A DNA stretch of 64,000 bases from Scolanthus callimorphus (Eukaryota; Cnidaria; Anthozoa; Actiniaria; Edwardsiidae): assembly GCA_033964015.1 (NCBI GenBank), contig CM066923.1, positions 21,873,739 to 21,937,738 of the forward strand, written 5' to 3'. The position numbers were made by a program, and so were the translations under genes. Below, one piece after another: positions 1 to 13,000 of this stretch. Each line of letters opens with the position of its first letter. Positions within the stretch are counted from its first letter, which is position 1. The notes under the pieces were generated by a model, which saw only the letters and a list, made by a program, of their open reading frames with translations, was not told the origin of the DNA and made no database searches.

Positions 1-550
1 ACCTTTTCTTTTTCAAAGGATGCCGCTTTATTAGACTTTCTAATAGAAAACTTTCTATTGTTTGGATTGGAACGGCGCGACTGTGGCACGACGTTTGCCG
101 TAGGCCTTAGGGCCTGTTCACATGAGGCGATATATCTCCGGGGGTAGGGATTTCTCGGGGGGTATGGACGACTGGTTGTGTTTCACATGAGAACATTTGC
201 ACCGAGACATCTCCGTGTTGTGGCTAGAAAGCATGCGCCACGCACGTATTTTTCTTACCCAAAATCAGTCACTACAACTCTGATTAAAATCCGGTGAATT
301 TCTCAGTAAGACGTGCAGGCGAACGATTCCATGACAACACACGCTCCCCCAAGCAACAAAAGCATGCGAAAACTTCCAAGCCAGACAACCAGGCGCTACG
401 ACTGTTGAAAAAGGCATATTGTATTGTCTTGGAAACGTTGTTAAAAAATATCGTTTTTTATGTGGCTGTGATTTACATAATGGATAAGAAAATCTCGTAG
501 TAAATCCAGACGGCTCCTTTCGCAAAGTTGATGGAATTGATCGTAGTTAA

Positions 551-780
551 GGGAGGCTGTCGCGATACGCGCATGCTCCAGGAACGATCACTGAGCAAAA
601 CTATTGGGCCATCGGAACAGAAAACTATTGAAGAATATGTAAAGCGTAAACATTTGGTCGGATGGATCGAGGAATAGCGAGATTAAAACGGATTGTTTTC
701 GTGGTTTTCAGCCTTCGCTGGCCGTCGTTACGGGACGATACTTCTTTGTTTTGAGATGCGCAAAACAGCTGCGCAGTTGT
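551..780 (+). repeat. MITE family 1, copy 1 (right end lost)
   Basis: It begins gggaggctgtcgcgatacgc and matches the copies at 15.9 and 29.8 kb until about 780, where their gcgtgacaggctccctttaa end is missing. The preceding 95 bp (456-550) also match 15,832-15,922. Confidence 0.85.
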
Positions 781-844
781 TTGCCTACTATTGTGCACAG
801 GTTTCTTGTAGTTTCCAGGTTTCCATGTTCTGTTATTTCCACAG

Positions 845-1050
845 GGTGAACACCTGTTGCTATTGCTTCCCGAGTCGGACATGATCGAGGAGGACTTCCT
901 AGTGTACGTCAGCGAGTTTCTCGTCTCCTGTTCAATCTCCCATCTGTTCAGCGAGGAAGAACAGACGTCCGTTATCAACGCCGTGCGTACCGAGGTCACA
1001 CAAGCAGGGCTCACATACACGCGGGATGTGGCATGGGACTTCTTCCTTAA
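845..1050 (+). CDS. Dynein-like exon 1 of window: AAA4
   Basis: The exon follows a ttatttccacag acceptor and ends at gtaagt, phase 0 in and phase 2 out. It encodes GEHLLLLPESDM, at the position of the AAA4 Walker B strand, then a helical region ending DVAWDFFLK. A MITE ends about 65 bp upstream. Confidence 0.85.
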
Positions 1051-4000
1051 GTAAGTGTGGCGATCAAGCGCGGAATACTGATTTAGGGTTCTGAACTAAG
1101 CCTGGTGCACACTTACGACCTTCTCAAAGCTCTAAAGCCTGGTGCACACTTGCGACATAACGTCATAAAAAATATCACGCAACAAAATTTAGTGGTTTCA
1201 AAGTCCACAACAAAAACACATAATATTGCTTTGGTGAAGTAATCTAATGATGATCCATGGCAAATACAGCCGATTGCGTTTGAGCGTTTTACCCTAACAG
1301 TTCGCACATTATGTTTGAACGTTTAAAAGTTGTGTTTCTAGGATGAAACGAGACGTTTCTATGGCGAACCAAAGAGTTCTGTCCTCTCTGATTGGTCAGT
1401 GAAAAATACACATGGCGGTTGCCCTTGGAAACGTCTGACTTTTTGTCTCACAACGCAACTTTCAAACGTTCAAACGTAACGTGCGAACTGTTTGGGTAAA
1501 ACGCTCAAACGCAATCGGCTGTACTGATTATTACAATTATTTTCCCATGCTTTTTTCGTTGCAACATAAAGTCGTTATGTCGCTAGTGTGCACCGAGCTT
1601 TATTCACTGCAAAATTTCACATGTAGTAAGCAGGTCGAAGCAGGGCTAAATAATAACGGCTGGAAGAAGGTCGGACATGGATGCAGTTCGAGGAAAACAA
1701 ATAAAAAATGGCGAATCTTAACCATATTTACAACACAACTATTTGGTTTGATCTTTTCCTACCGTTTTTTGTAGTTTTGAAATTTTGTGTATGCGCACGT
1801 TTGGCTTCGTTTTTCATGGCGTTTTCGCGCCCCGCAAGTTTAAGAGCTGATGCGAGTTTTATTTGTTTCCAGAACCGTCCGTGAAAACCTTCGTGTCGTG
1901 ATGACCTGTACGTCGCTAGGAGACGCATTCCAGAAGCGCTGTCGTTCACTACCTGCCCTTACCAATACGGTATCCATCATGCTACTCCAGCATTGGTCCA
2001 AGGAAGCGCTGGTCTCCCACGGGAGTCATCATCTCAAAGGTACATTCAGTACTACTTCAACGTCACAATTTTTAAAGCTCGGTACATACTAGCGGACAAG
2101 TCACAGGGCCCGACATTAACTTTCATGAGGAGTGCCATTGGCGCCAAAATAAAAAGTGCTTGTCTTCATAGAGTGAAGATATGTCGCCATAATAGATATC
2201 TGGGCGCCATCTTTTTATTCCGAATTAATGCTGTTGACAGCTAATTTTGAGAAGGGCATTTTGTAAAAACATACAGACTGGAAAGGCACGTCGCCATTTG
2301 TCGACAAGGTTATAATATTTGTTCAACAAACCCTAATTGTAGTGCCATTGGCGACCATATTTTTGCAACGTCAGGCCCTGGTATAGTGTGATTCCGTTTT
2401 TATGTCAAGATTTTGATCGCCGAGAAACACCAGCGATTTATCGGGTTGGGCCTTATAAGTTACCGGGTAGTTTGAGATAACGGCTTCAGTGTAATGACCA
2501 CATTAATTTTTTGTTCCAAAGGTTGTCGAGTTTATTTTATTTGGCCTATACAACTATTTCAGGACAGGTTACACCATCTCAACTGTCTGTTATAACCCTT
2601 GATGCGCTATGGCAGCAAATAGGTATACCAAAACAAAATCGTGGACACTGTGTTATGGAAACTCATCACTGGGAATCAATTTGGAACTGGGTTACCACCA
2701 CCACCGTGGGCTACAGCAGACAGTTGTGGCAGATAGTTAGTTTAGTAAAGTCTCTTGAGCGATGCTGGTGCAACCTTTTCTGAAAGAGTGTATAGTACTG
2801 GCATGGAAAATTTTTGCAGGCAGTGGTCTGCTGTATATACAGATGCAATAAATGCAGACATACAATCTACATACAATCTATGACTATAGTGCAACGTTTT
2901 CTGAATTGGTGTATAGTACTGACATGGACCATTATTGACTGACATGCACTGTCCTTCCCTTACCAGATGTGAGCATCTTCACTGCAGTAGAGAAGGAAAA
3001 CCTGGCTCATCTCATGTCATCCATGCATCTCGCGTTACGCCACCGGGACGACTCCTCTTGTGAGTCCGGCACACATGGCCATCTCACCAATACTACCTTT
3101 GAGATCTTCGTTGAGAAGTAAGTTACTGGTTTTAGATCCTTTTTCTGGTGAAGTATTCGAGGAATCTGCCCAAACCGCTATCGCCCAATCTACAGTAAAA
3201 CCCCGCTTTTACGATACTCCTCGGGGGCAGCAAACTTGCATTGTAAAATCGGGGTATCGTTGTAAACGAACTCTAGATATGAGGATTTTAAAGGAGATGT
3301 ATTGTTGCCTGGACCCAGAAAAGTCATCGTAAAATCAGGGGTTCAACTGTACAATGGGAAGCACAGATGGCCGAATGGGCTGCTGGCCAAGTTTATTCTG
3401 TTGGCGACAGAATACGAAAGTTGATTACGGGCGCGATATCATAGTCAATGTGCTGTATTCTTGTCGAAAGCGGTCTACAAGACCGTGGTATCTGTAATTT
3501 AACCCTCCGTCCACTAAAGTTTACTCGGCAATCCCTAATCTCTGCTCAAGGAGGTGAGAGAAATCCGCAACCGCATAAACTAAAAGCAAATTCCATTCAT
3601 ACTAGGGGTGTGTTGCCAGTTGCTCCATTTGACTTGGGAGAGTAAGCTGTGATAGTTCTTGAAGGAAGCATGTACCAAAGCAATTAGGTCTAGTGTGCAA
3701 CGATCATCTAAATTTAACTCAGCCAATCAGATTACGCTACTGCGTTTTTCATCATTCTTCAAACTCCCACTTTTACATTTCCGATCGCCAAACTGCGTTT
3801 TGGTTTCCGTCTATCAAACTTTTAGGAAAGGCACATGGATTTTTTTAGTTTTGTTTGCATTTTTATAGTGAAAAAACATTTGGTTTTGTAGCCTAGTTAG
3901 TCCTTATTAGTTCAAGAAACCTCTAAAAGGTGAAATCACCAGTTGCTCACTTGTTTGATTGACGGAAGCCAAACCGTGGTTTGTTAGTCGGCGTAGAGTT

Positions 4001-7000
4001 CACAGAATGCGTGAAATCACCCAGAGCTGTTCGCTCGTTTGATTAACGGAAGACAAACCGCGGTTTGTTAGTCGGCGTAGAGTTCGCAGAATGCGTGAAA
4101 CCACCCAGAGCTGTTCACTCGTTTGATAGACGGACACAACGTGGTATGTTAGTTGGCGAAGAGTTCGCAGAATGCGTGAAACCACCCAGAGCTGTTGACT
4201 AGTTTGATAGACGGAAGCCACAACGTGGTATGTTAGTTGGCGAAGAGTTCGCATTATGCGTGAAATCACCCAGAGCTGTTCGCTCGTTTGATTTGTTAGT
4301 TGGCGTTCGCAGAATTATGAATGTGCGTTAATAATCTCCACCACACTTCCTAGCCTCCTTTGCAGCCGCTGCCTAGTCGCTCGTTTCACTTTCAAACGAG
4401 CGACACGCCAGCGGCTACAAAGGAGGCTACACACTTCCCTGCTCTAATCAAAGTGCCACTTTCCATATTGAATATATTATTCTAACCCTTGTTGTATTTC
4501 TAAAGGTTTATCAATTTGGTGAAGAAGAGACAAGAGTTCCTCTTACGCGAGTACGAACACGTGGAGGCGGCGCTGAAGACGATCGAGCGCGGCACCATGT
4601 TGGCTGAGCAGCTCAAGAAACAGCTCGAGCACGAGAAGACTGTACTGGGGCAGAAAAAGGAGGTACGGGTTAATCATTCATAGGAACGCACCTATCCTCA
4701 GCTGATCTCAGTTGAATTGGGTTTCCCGCAGCGTTGCTGATTTTTCACCAATTCCCAAAATGAATACTTTTTGCCACACTAACCCCACCCCCTTTCCTAA
4801 TGAGAAGAGTCTCCCTTACCTTCTGAAAACAACGATACTTGCAAGGTAAATCAGCCCCTGAGCGAAGTTCTATTTAAATAAGCTAGTAAAAACCGCCCAG
4901 GCAAAATGCATCTGCGCGATGATTGAGAACAGGCTACATTTGTAGAGGCGCTTGTACTTCCTTCAAATCTGAGATCTGGCTATGCGAGAGTCTGTTTCGC
5001 GCAGCAAGAGTGCTTTATTGCTTGTGGGGGCGAGCATGTATGTCAAGTCCTAAATAGTAGTTACAAATGTTTAAATAGACTTGCAATATTATACTTTTAT
5101 GTTATATCTAATGTTTATCTAACATTTTATGTAAATCTGTTTACAGTTAATAAAGTATCATTAGTTATTATTATTTTCTTGATGTACAACCTCTTTCCCC
5201 AAGAGCGTAACATCACCTTCAAATTTTCCGTTTTTGCTTTTCTAGGGAAATTGTCAACTATTGATGCAGATCGGACAGGTATCTCATCGTGTTGTACCTT
5301 TTGTTATGTTGTTTCATTGTTGTTGTTTTACATTGAGAAACAAGTTTGAAAAGCAATGATGAATTTTGTTGGACTGTAGGATCGAGCGATTGCTGAGGAA
5401 CAAGTGCGACTTGTCAGACGACAACAGGAACGAATCCAAAAATTGAAGAAGGTAAAAACAACGTGCTAAAGGCCGGTTACACTTGCGATTTTTGTTGCAT
5501 TTGTCGCGGCGATTTTTCTCGGGCGAGTTGCAATTCCATCTTTCTAGTGCAAACGAGATGCAACTCCGGTGCGATTTCTGTGCTCTCTTTTCTCCAAATC
5601 GTATCAAGTTGCAAAGAGTTTCGAACATGTTTAAAATCTCCCCGACATCACGCGACAAAAATTGCGGCAGATTGCGCCGAGTTTAGTTGCACATAGTTTG
5701 CATTAGTGATTTTGAGTTGACGCGTATGTGCGAGAAAAATCGCGTCGACTCACGCGACAAAAATTGCTGGTGGAAACGAGCCTTAAATCCGTCAAAAAAT
5801 CTCTTTCCTTTTGGATACCCCGATTGGGACCAAACCCGTTAAGCATTTGATTCTAAATTTGTGGAAATTATGTTTAAATCAGTGGCGATGCCCACTGTTG
5901 GTCTCATGTTTTAGTGATGTAAAAAACATCCAAATAACTTATGGATAGTCAACATACTAGTCTAGGTTTGTAAAATAGCCCTTAAAAACAACAGACCGCT
6001 CATAATTATAGGCTTCATGGACCTAAAACAGAGTAGATGGAAACGGATTGCAACAATGAGTTTTTGAAATTTTGTTGGTGTAAACAGTTATCAAAGTTTA
6101 AAGTTATCAACATTTGTACGAAAATCGGCAGTCTTGCCAATTGAACTTATTTAAATTGCTCTTTAGACTAATATCAAGTGATATAGGTGGTCTGCGGATC
6201 ATTACATACAATAGACCTCGTCTTGGGCGTATTGTTTTCCCATTTCAGATCGCGTGGCATTCATTTGAATAAACTTTCTTTGTTTGAAACCTTCCATATT
6301 CATATATCCTTCAGTGCGTAGCAGAAGAAGAAAGAAAGAATACTCATGGGAATGCCACGTGATCTGAAATGAGAAAACATTACGCCCAAGCCGAGAGGAG
6401 GTCTATTTTAGAGCGATATTTACAAATTTATTCAAATAACCGTGAGACAGCCCCTTTAACAATTCCTTCATGAACAAGTTTCCAGAACCCGACGAATAAA
6501 TACTTTTCAATGCAGCCGAACGATGTTTAACCGACCACGTTGTTCGGTGCATGTTTAGCTTTTTCTAAATCACTGAAAACGTAACTTGAGGAAAAGTAGA
6601 ATGATGTCGAACACCATGCTGAATCATGTACAATGTTATGAGCGTTTCAATATGTTGAGCGTTTTTTTGGATATTTGAATTTTTTTTCCGCTCGGGTTTC
6701 CTGTGTTGAGCGTTTTTTTGGATATTTGATTTTTTTTTTGACGCGCGGGATACCTGTGTCTCCTTTCACATCTTTCCCCCGCGACACTGGAATCCCACGT
6801 GCCAAAAAAAATCAAATATCCGGAAAAGAAAACCGCTGGAGAGCCGACAAGCAGGCTACAGCCCAACACGACCAGGTTTTTCGTTTGACAGGCTCTTCCC
6901 GAGTACCAGATAGCACATGAGCGTGCTGTATTCAAAGCCGCCGCGGTTGTCTCGGACACAAAGAGAGTACTGAAGTTCCTGGACGCGCAGGGATTGACGG

Positions 7001-10000
7001 AACTTCGGGCCATGCAGAAACCGGACAGTGAGATCGAGGACTTACTCGCGGCGCTCATTATTATCGGTATGTGTTGGACAAACCTTGTAAGTCACTCCTT
7101 TGTTATTATTTACATTCGTTGTTATTGTTTACATTCGTTGTTATTGTTTACATTCTTTGTTGTTGTTTAGATTTTTTTATTGTTTACCTTCTTTGTTATT
7201 GTTTACATTCTTTGTTATTATTTAGATTCTTTGTTATTGTTTACATTCTTTGTTATTGTTTACATTCTTTGTTATTGTTTACATTATTTGTTATTGTTTG
7301 CATTCTTTGTTATTGTTTACATTCTTTGTTATTGTTTACATTCTTTGTTGTTGTTTACATTCTTTGTTATTGTTTACATTCTTTGTTATTGTTTACATTC
7401 TTTGTTGTTGTTTACATTCTTTGTTATTGTTTACATTCTTTGTTATTGTTTACATGTGTAGAAATTTCCAAATAGCCATCTACAAACAAGTTTTATACTT
7501 GATTTATCGACTTCAATTGAAAATATCGCGCTACATTCCCTAAATCAGCCGATGGAAATGGATGCTTTCTCTGACTCGGTATGTTGCTAGGCTGTCGAAA
7601 TGGCGACTGACACAGGCTCTCAAGGGATGTCGCACTGGTTCGAAACCTTTTGCTACTTGATACGATTTTGAACGAAAGAGAGCAGAGAAATTGCTACGGA
7701 TTTCTATCTCGTTTACACTAGTGTGTTGGAAGTCGAGCGAGAAATGCAAAAAAAAAAAAATAGCAAGTTTGAACCGGCGTTCAGGCTTCAAATGACTTTA
7801 CCACCCAGAAAGAGTGGATTTCAGATGACCTGCGATTGGTTTCACTACAGTCATATGAATTCCTCTCTATGTCTTATGACAGAGAATAGGTGCTCTTGCG
7901 CCATCTTGGATTTTTCAAAAAAATAGAATATACGCGTAATGTTAATTTTTGTCTTACAGTGAAGTCCCCAACATCGGATCTAACGTGGAACAAGGGTGCG
8001 AAAAGACTCATGGCTAATCTAGACAGGTAAACCTATAGTCCTTTGCTGTACTGCACTTTGTCGTACTACAGGACCCGAAATTACGACAACTCGTACAATC
8101 ACCAGGCGACAGACAAAGCGAAAATGCGTCCTGGTCTTTTCTGATTGGTTACTCTCCCACTAGGGTTCCTTATCACGAAATGGCTTCCGTCTGGCGCTAA
8201 CCTCGCCATTACGTGGGAACCTGAAGTGGGGGGACTCCCATATTTTTGGGGCGGGGCTGCTCGTCGTACCTTTTAGGGTTTAAAATCAGGCCTCTGGTAC
8301 CTTTTAGGGGGTAAAAGTCGAAAACGTGATTTTTTACAGATAGGTACCTCTTAGTGGTCTGTTCTAGCAAATCATGCAACAGCCTGAATTTCAGACGTAT
8401 TTTCTCTCTTAAAAAATAGGAGAGAATAATTTACGAGGGAAAATACGTCTGAAATTCAGGCTAATATAACTTGTTGGTACCTTTTAGGGGTCAAAATCAG
8501 CTAAGCGACGCCATGTTTGGTACCTTTTAGGGGTAAACTCTAAAGTTCCCGACGAGCACCCCCGCCCCAAAAATAGGGGAGTCCCCACCCGGGGGTGGCG
8601 CAAAGAAGTAAAGATTAGGTTATCAATTTTAAAACGTATCACGTCCTTTACAGGTTCCGTGAAGAGCTGTCATTGTTCGATGAGATTGAGCTTCCTCCTA
8701 GTACTCTACAGGTGGTTGAACCTTACCTGAAGAAGCCGCACTTTAGCGGCGACTATCTGGAACGTAAGACGAACAACTCGGCTGTGGGCTCCTTAGTCCT
8801 CTGGGTACGCGGGGTTGTCAGGTATGTAGACTTACAAAAGATGCTCACCTTTTAGTTTCAATTAATTGAAATGTAAATAAATGATAGCTCATTATAGCTA
8901 AGGGGTGTGGGACATTTGACGTTTTTGGGGGTGGAGCGGAAGATTTTGTCGGTGCAAGATTTTTTTTCAATTCTCCGCGATGGCGTATGATATTAACTTA
9001 GTAAAATTACAGATAATTATATAACGAATTTGTTCTGCAAAAAGTAACGCGCCTCGTTTTTTTTCGCCTCGCAACATTTCGTACTGCTTTCGTACTGATA
9101 TTAACTCTTCATAGCTAAAAGGTCACTGTATAACATGAACAGTCATGTTTAATTTGTCCTTGAAAATTTCCTCTTAAACATTTAAACCGGTTAAGCCATG
9201 GTGTGAATATGGTATTAGTTATGGGTTTGCCTCTTGTTTATCTATCTATCGTTGTTTATCCATCCATTGTACACGGCATCCATTATTTGTTTAAAGACCT
9301 GTTCACACTAACGATATAGCGCCATTGTCAGAATGTGTCGAAAAATAACAGAAATGCTCCAGCTTTTAACGTAGCATAGAGTATTGTGCCCTTATTTAAG
9401 TAAATTTTCGCTTTCGAGTGGAGAAAATGTGTTCTGTTCGGGCGACACCTTGCTTGTGTTGTTATGTCTCTAGTGTGAACCAAGCCTAAGGATGTCTCTA
9501 GTGTGAGCCAAGCTCAAGCGTTTCCATAAGTGTGTGTTATTTCATCCTCTGGTGGTAAATCCAAATTCCCTACTGGTTCATACATCTCATCGTCTTCCTC
9601 ATCATCTGGTTTAGGCAGCGGTTCTCTCGTTACCGGTGTTTTGTAATTCGCATTTTCTTCGTCTCTAGTTGTTTCGTAGTACTCGATTTCTGGTGCAATT
9701 TCTGGTGTTGGCAGTGTCTTTTTATGGCCCACATTTTCAAGCTCCAGCGATTGCTCCTGAAATAAAGGTTATTCGATTTTTGCGATAAAAGAGTGAAGGA
9801 GTTGTCTGTGTGTGGATACGAGGCGGTTCTATTATTATGGGCTCGAGCATTTTTTGACTATTTTATACCGCGCTACAGAAAATTAAAAGCATCGTTTTAC
9901 GTAGTGCCGTACTCGATGGGAAGGTTGAGTGGAATACCGCTGATTATTATACGACCGAGACGTCATTTGACCTGATAAGGTCAAAATTGAGTGCAGATAT

Positions 10001-13000
10001 ATATATCTTATTAGATGTTTTTTCATGTAATACGGGCAGATATTTTACGAGTTGCGGACGTATTTTTTCGCGCCCCGCAGGGGTGAGGAAAAATGCGAGC
10101 AACGAGTAAAATGTCAGATGTCAATGAGTTATTTATTATACGCCAAACAAAACTTTTTTCTTTTCTTTTCAAGATTCACTAGAAAACGTACGTGGTTTGA
10201 CTAGCAAACGATTGGGAAGCCATTCAACTGCGCGCGCAAAACCGGTTTTCAACAGGGTAATACGGCTTTTGTCGTGTAATACGGCTTTTGAACAGGTGGA
10301 GATTCGGTACTTGGTATGCGCTTGGGTCGCTGGTCACCGAACCAATCGCTGGCTCGTAAAACGAGAAACCGCTGAAAGTTTTTCGTTTGCGGGCGACGAA
10401 ATGATGCGAACGCTGTCCGCTTTCGCGGGATTTTTCTCCTCGTACTTTATATCCAGCAGTAGGGAAACCGCACCTAATTCGGAGTGTGCGCCGCGTTGTC
10501 AGGTTTATGAAGATTTCAATCGCCAGAAGAGATAAACACACTATCTTGTTATTCATAAGTTTTTAATTACAAACTCTTAAAACGAAGGTTAAATACAACG
10601 AGCCCAATTATTATGAGATTAGATAAGTTTGAAATTTCGTTATCGCGCGAATTATTGTATGCAATTTAGCTTCCTGGAAAGAAAAAGCTAAAATTCAAGT
10701 CGACCATCCAAAGAGCCATCTACGGCAAGCAACTTCATTAGAGGAGACTGGAGCACAGAAGACAGCTGTAAAGTAGAAAAAATATATTTATAAATACTGT
10801 TTCATTATTTTGTCATAAAGATACACACAAACAAACATAAGGATCTAAATTATTTTTGTGATAAAATGTGGTCAGCTAAAGAGGAGGAAAGAACTAGGAT
10901 ATTGAATACAAATTGTAAACAAAATGTGCAGCCAGATTTGCGGGTTTACCCCCGTGTAAGAACCATTCCCAGAGGACATCATTGTTGTGTTCAGTTATTT
11001 CATCGTGATTCGTTCTAGTAAACAAAATAGGCTTTGTGACGCAACTCATGAACAATACACAGTCCGTGTAGCCAGATTGGCAGAGATCATGGTCAAAAAA
11101 TATGCAAATTAACTTGACAGAAGCATAAGAAATTAGTACAATCATCACTTTTATTCGCAAAAGGCAAATTTTGACACAATTAATAGCGTTTCTGAACAGC
11201 AACTGAAATAATTGTTATAGAGTTGCTATAATTGTACGTGCTTATACGAAGTAAATCTACAATTTCACCGAATGACTGATTGTCCCGATCGTAGTTTGTC
11301 AAGAGACTGCCAACATAGTTAAACTAAAAAAAAATATTTACTGCGCCATCACCGATCACAGAAACATATTACACTGAAACCACTAATTTCCCAACTACAA
11401 CCTGTTCGTCGCTAACTGACCCAAAGCTATTCCATACAAAAGTTGTTGGCAAAGGCGATTTTTTCTGAATTTGGTTTGGAGGTAACGTGAGAAATAGAGA
11501 CTTGAACTATACATTTCTGTTTTCAAATCACCGGTTCAGCCCCTGGTACCATGATCTGCGAGCTATGCATTCATGGTTTAATTTGCTAGGTGAACGATTT
11601 GAGCAAATTTAAAACTAAATGCCTCGGCAATGACCGACTCCGAATGGACAACAATGCAGTTTAAAAAGATAAATGAAGTAAATTAACTCACCTTTTCGCT
11701 TTTATGTATTTGTAGTTTACGTCGATGTCAACAAATAATCTCTCAATGGTGCTGTTATAACATAACAATGGCCGCCATGTTTGCTACGAAGGAGTTCTTC
11801 TCTGGCCATACTGAGAAGGACGAGAAGCGTATTTTTCGACCATGTAGCCGCTATTTGAAGCATCCTAAGCATCGACCGGCCTTTTGAATGACAATAGGAT
11901 AATGCCGAGGAATATTTTAAGCATCTTCAGCAACATTTACGCAGAAATAATCCAGAGAAATCGATGGGACAAACCGAAACGTAACGCTCCACTCTGACCA
12001 GATTCCATTCCCTTTGGCTTTCTAGCGCATGCGTAGAACTTATTCTCCACCTGTTCGGCTTTTGTAGTGTAATACGGCTTCATATACAACGCCGTTCTTG
12101 CATTCTGATTTTCTTAAATTTATTAATATATCTTATTAGATGTTTTATCGTGTAATTTAACGACGAACAAAACTTTATTTTTTCTTTTCAAGATTCACTA
12201 GAAAACGTACGTGATTTGACTAGCAAACGATCAGGAAGTCGTTCAACTGCGCGCGCGAAACCCGTTCGTAACCGGTTTTCAACAGTGTAATACGGCTCCA
12301 TATCTGCACACAATTTTGGCCTTATTTGGTAAAATGACGTCACATTCGTATAATAAATTCTAATATACAGCATTACCTCGTTCACAACAGCATGATTGGA
12401 ATTGCCGGACACGGCTTCAGTATTGTAACTAAGAAAAGAAAATAATTCTCAATTGATAACTTTTCAAGAACTATTATTTTAACGAATATTTAACGTAAAA
12501 ACGTGAAATTATCCATACCTTTGTTTTCTTTCCATAACTGAATGAAAAAACATGAATTCGAGTAAGTGATAATACTTTTAAGCTATAGAATCGCCGTCTT
12601 ATTGCATTTGGATTGCATCGTACTTTGCGGACAGGCGTCGGGTAAGCTCAGATGTAGCTTGTCAAACAAAGCAAAACATGGCAACAGTGACCACGTAGTA
12701 GACAATTCTAGAGATTTAGCCATTCGATAGCCATTTCTCAGCTCATATGATTCATCAAGCTTAAACAAAGATAATCATAAGCGGGCAGGATGTTTAGATA
12801 GGCGGGCTTAATCTTCATAGATTTTCGATATTTTATTCCTTCTGCGAATTCAATGACCTGTGACATAAACGACAGCAACTATGTGGGATAATGGGGTATG
12901 GATTGAAGTACTCCTGCATTGGCTACACCAAATATTCAAACTAAAACTCTCCAAGATGTTACGGTCCCCATCGAATACCCTTATCGCAGGGTTGTAATCC

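Larger units (their letters stand above)
9757..12376. other. Receptor intron, no gene seen
   Basis: AT-rich sequence between two tail exons. Besides the direct repeats noted, I see scattered 'gtaatacggct' motifs and no credible exon on either strand. Confidence 0.6.

Noticed and set aside
4000..4269. 89-codon repetitive - strand frame
   Set aside because: Translation of the 84-bp tandem repeat, a multiple of three that keeps one frame open by chance.
6636..7058. 140-codon - strand frame opposite dynein exon 7
   Set aside because: Half of it is antisense to a clear dynein exon and the rest covers a T-rich inverted repeat.
7071..7543. Long open frames of 'YCLHSLLLF' type in three + frames
   Set aside because: They are translations of a 19-bp tandem repeat with no stop codon; the period alone explains all three.
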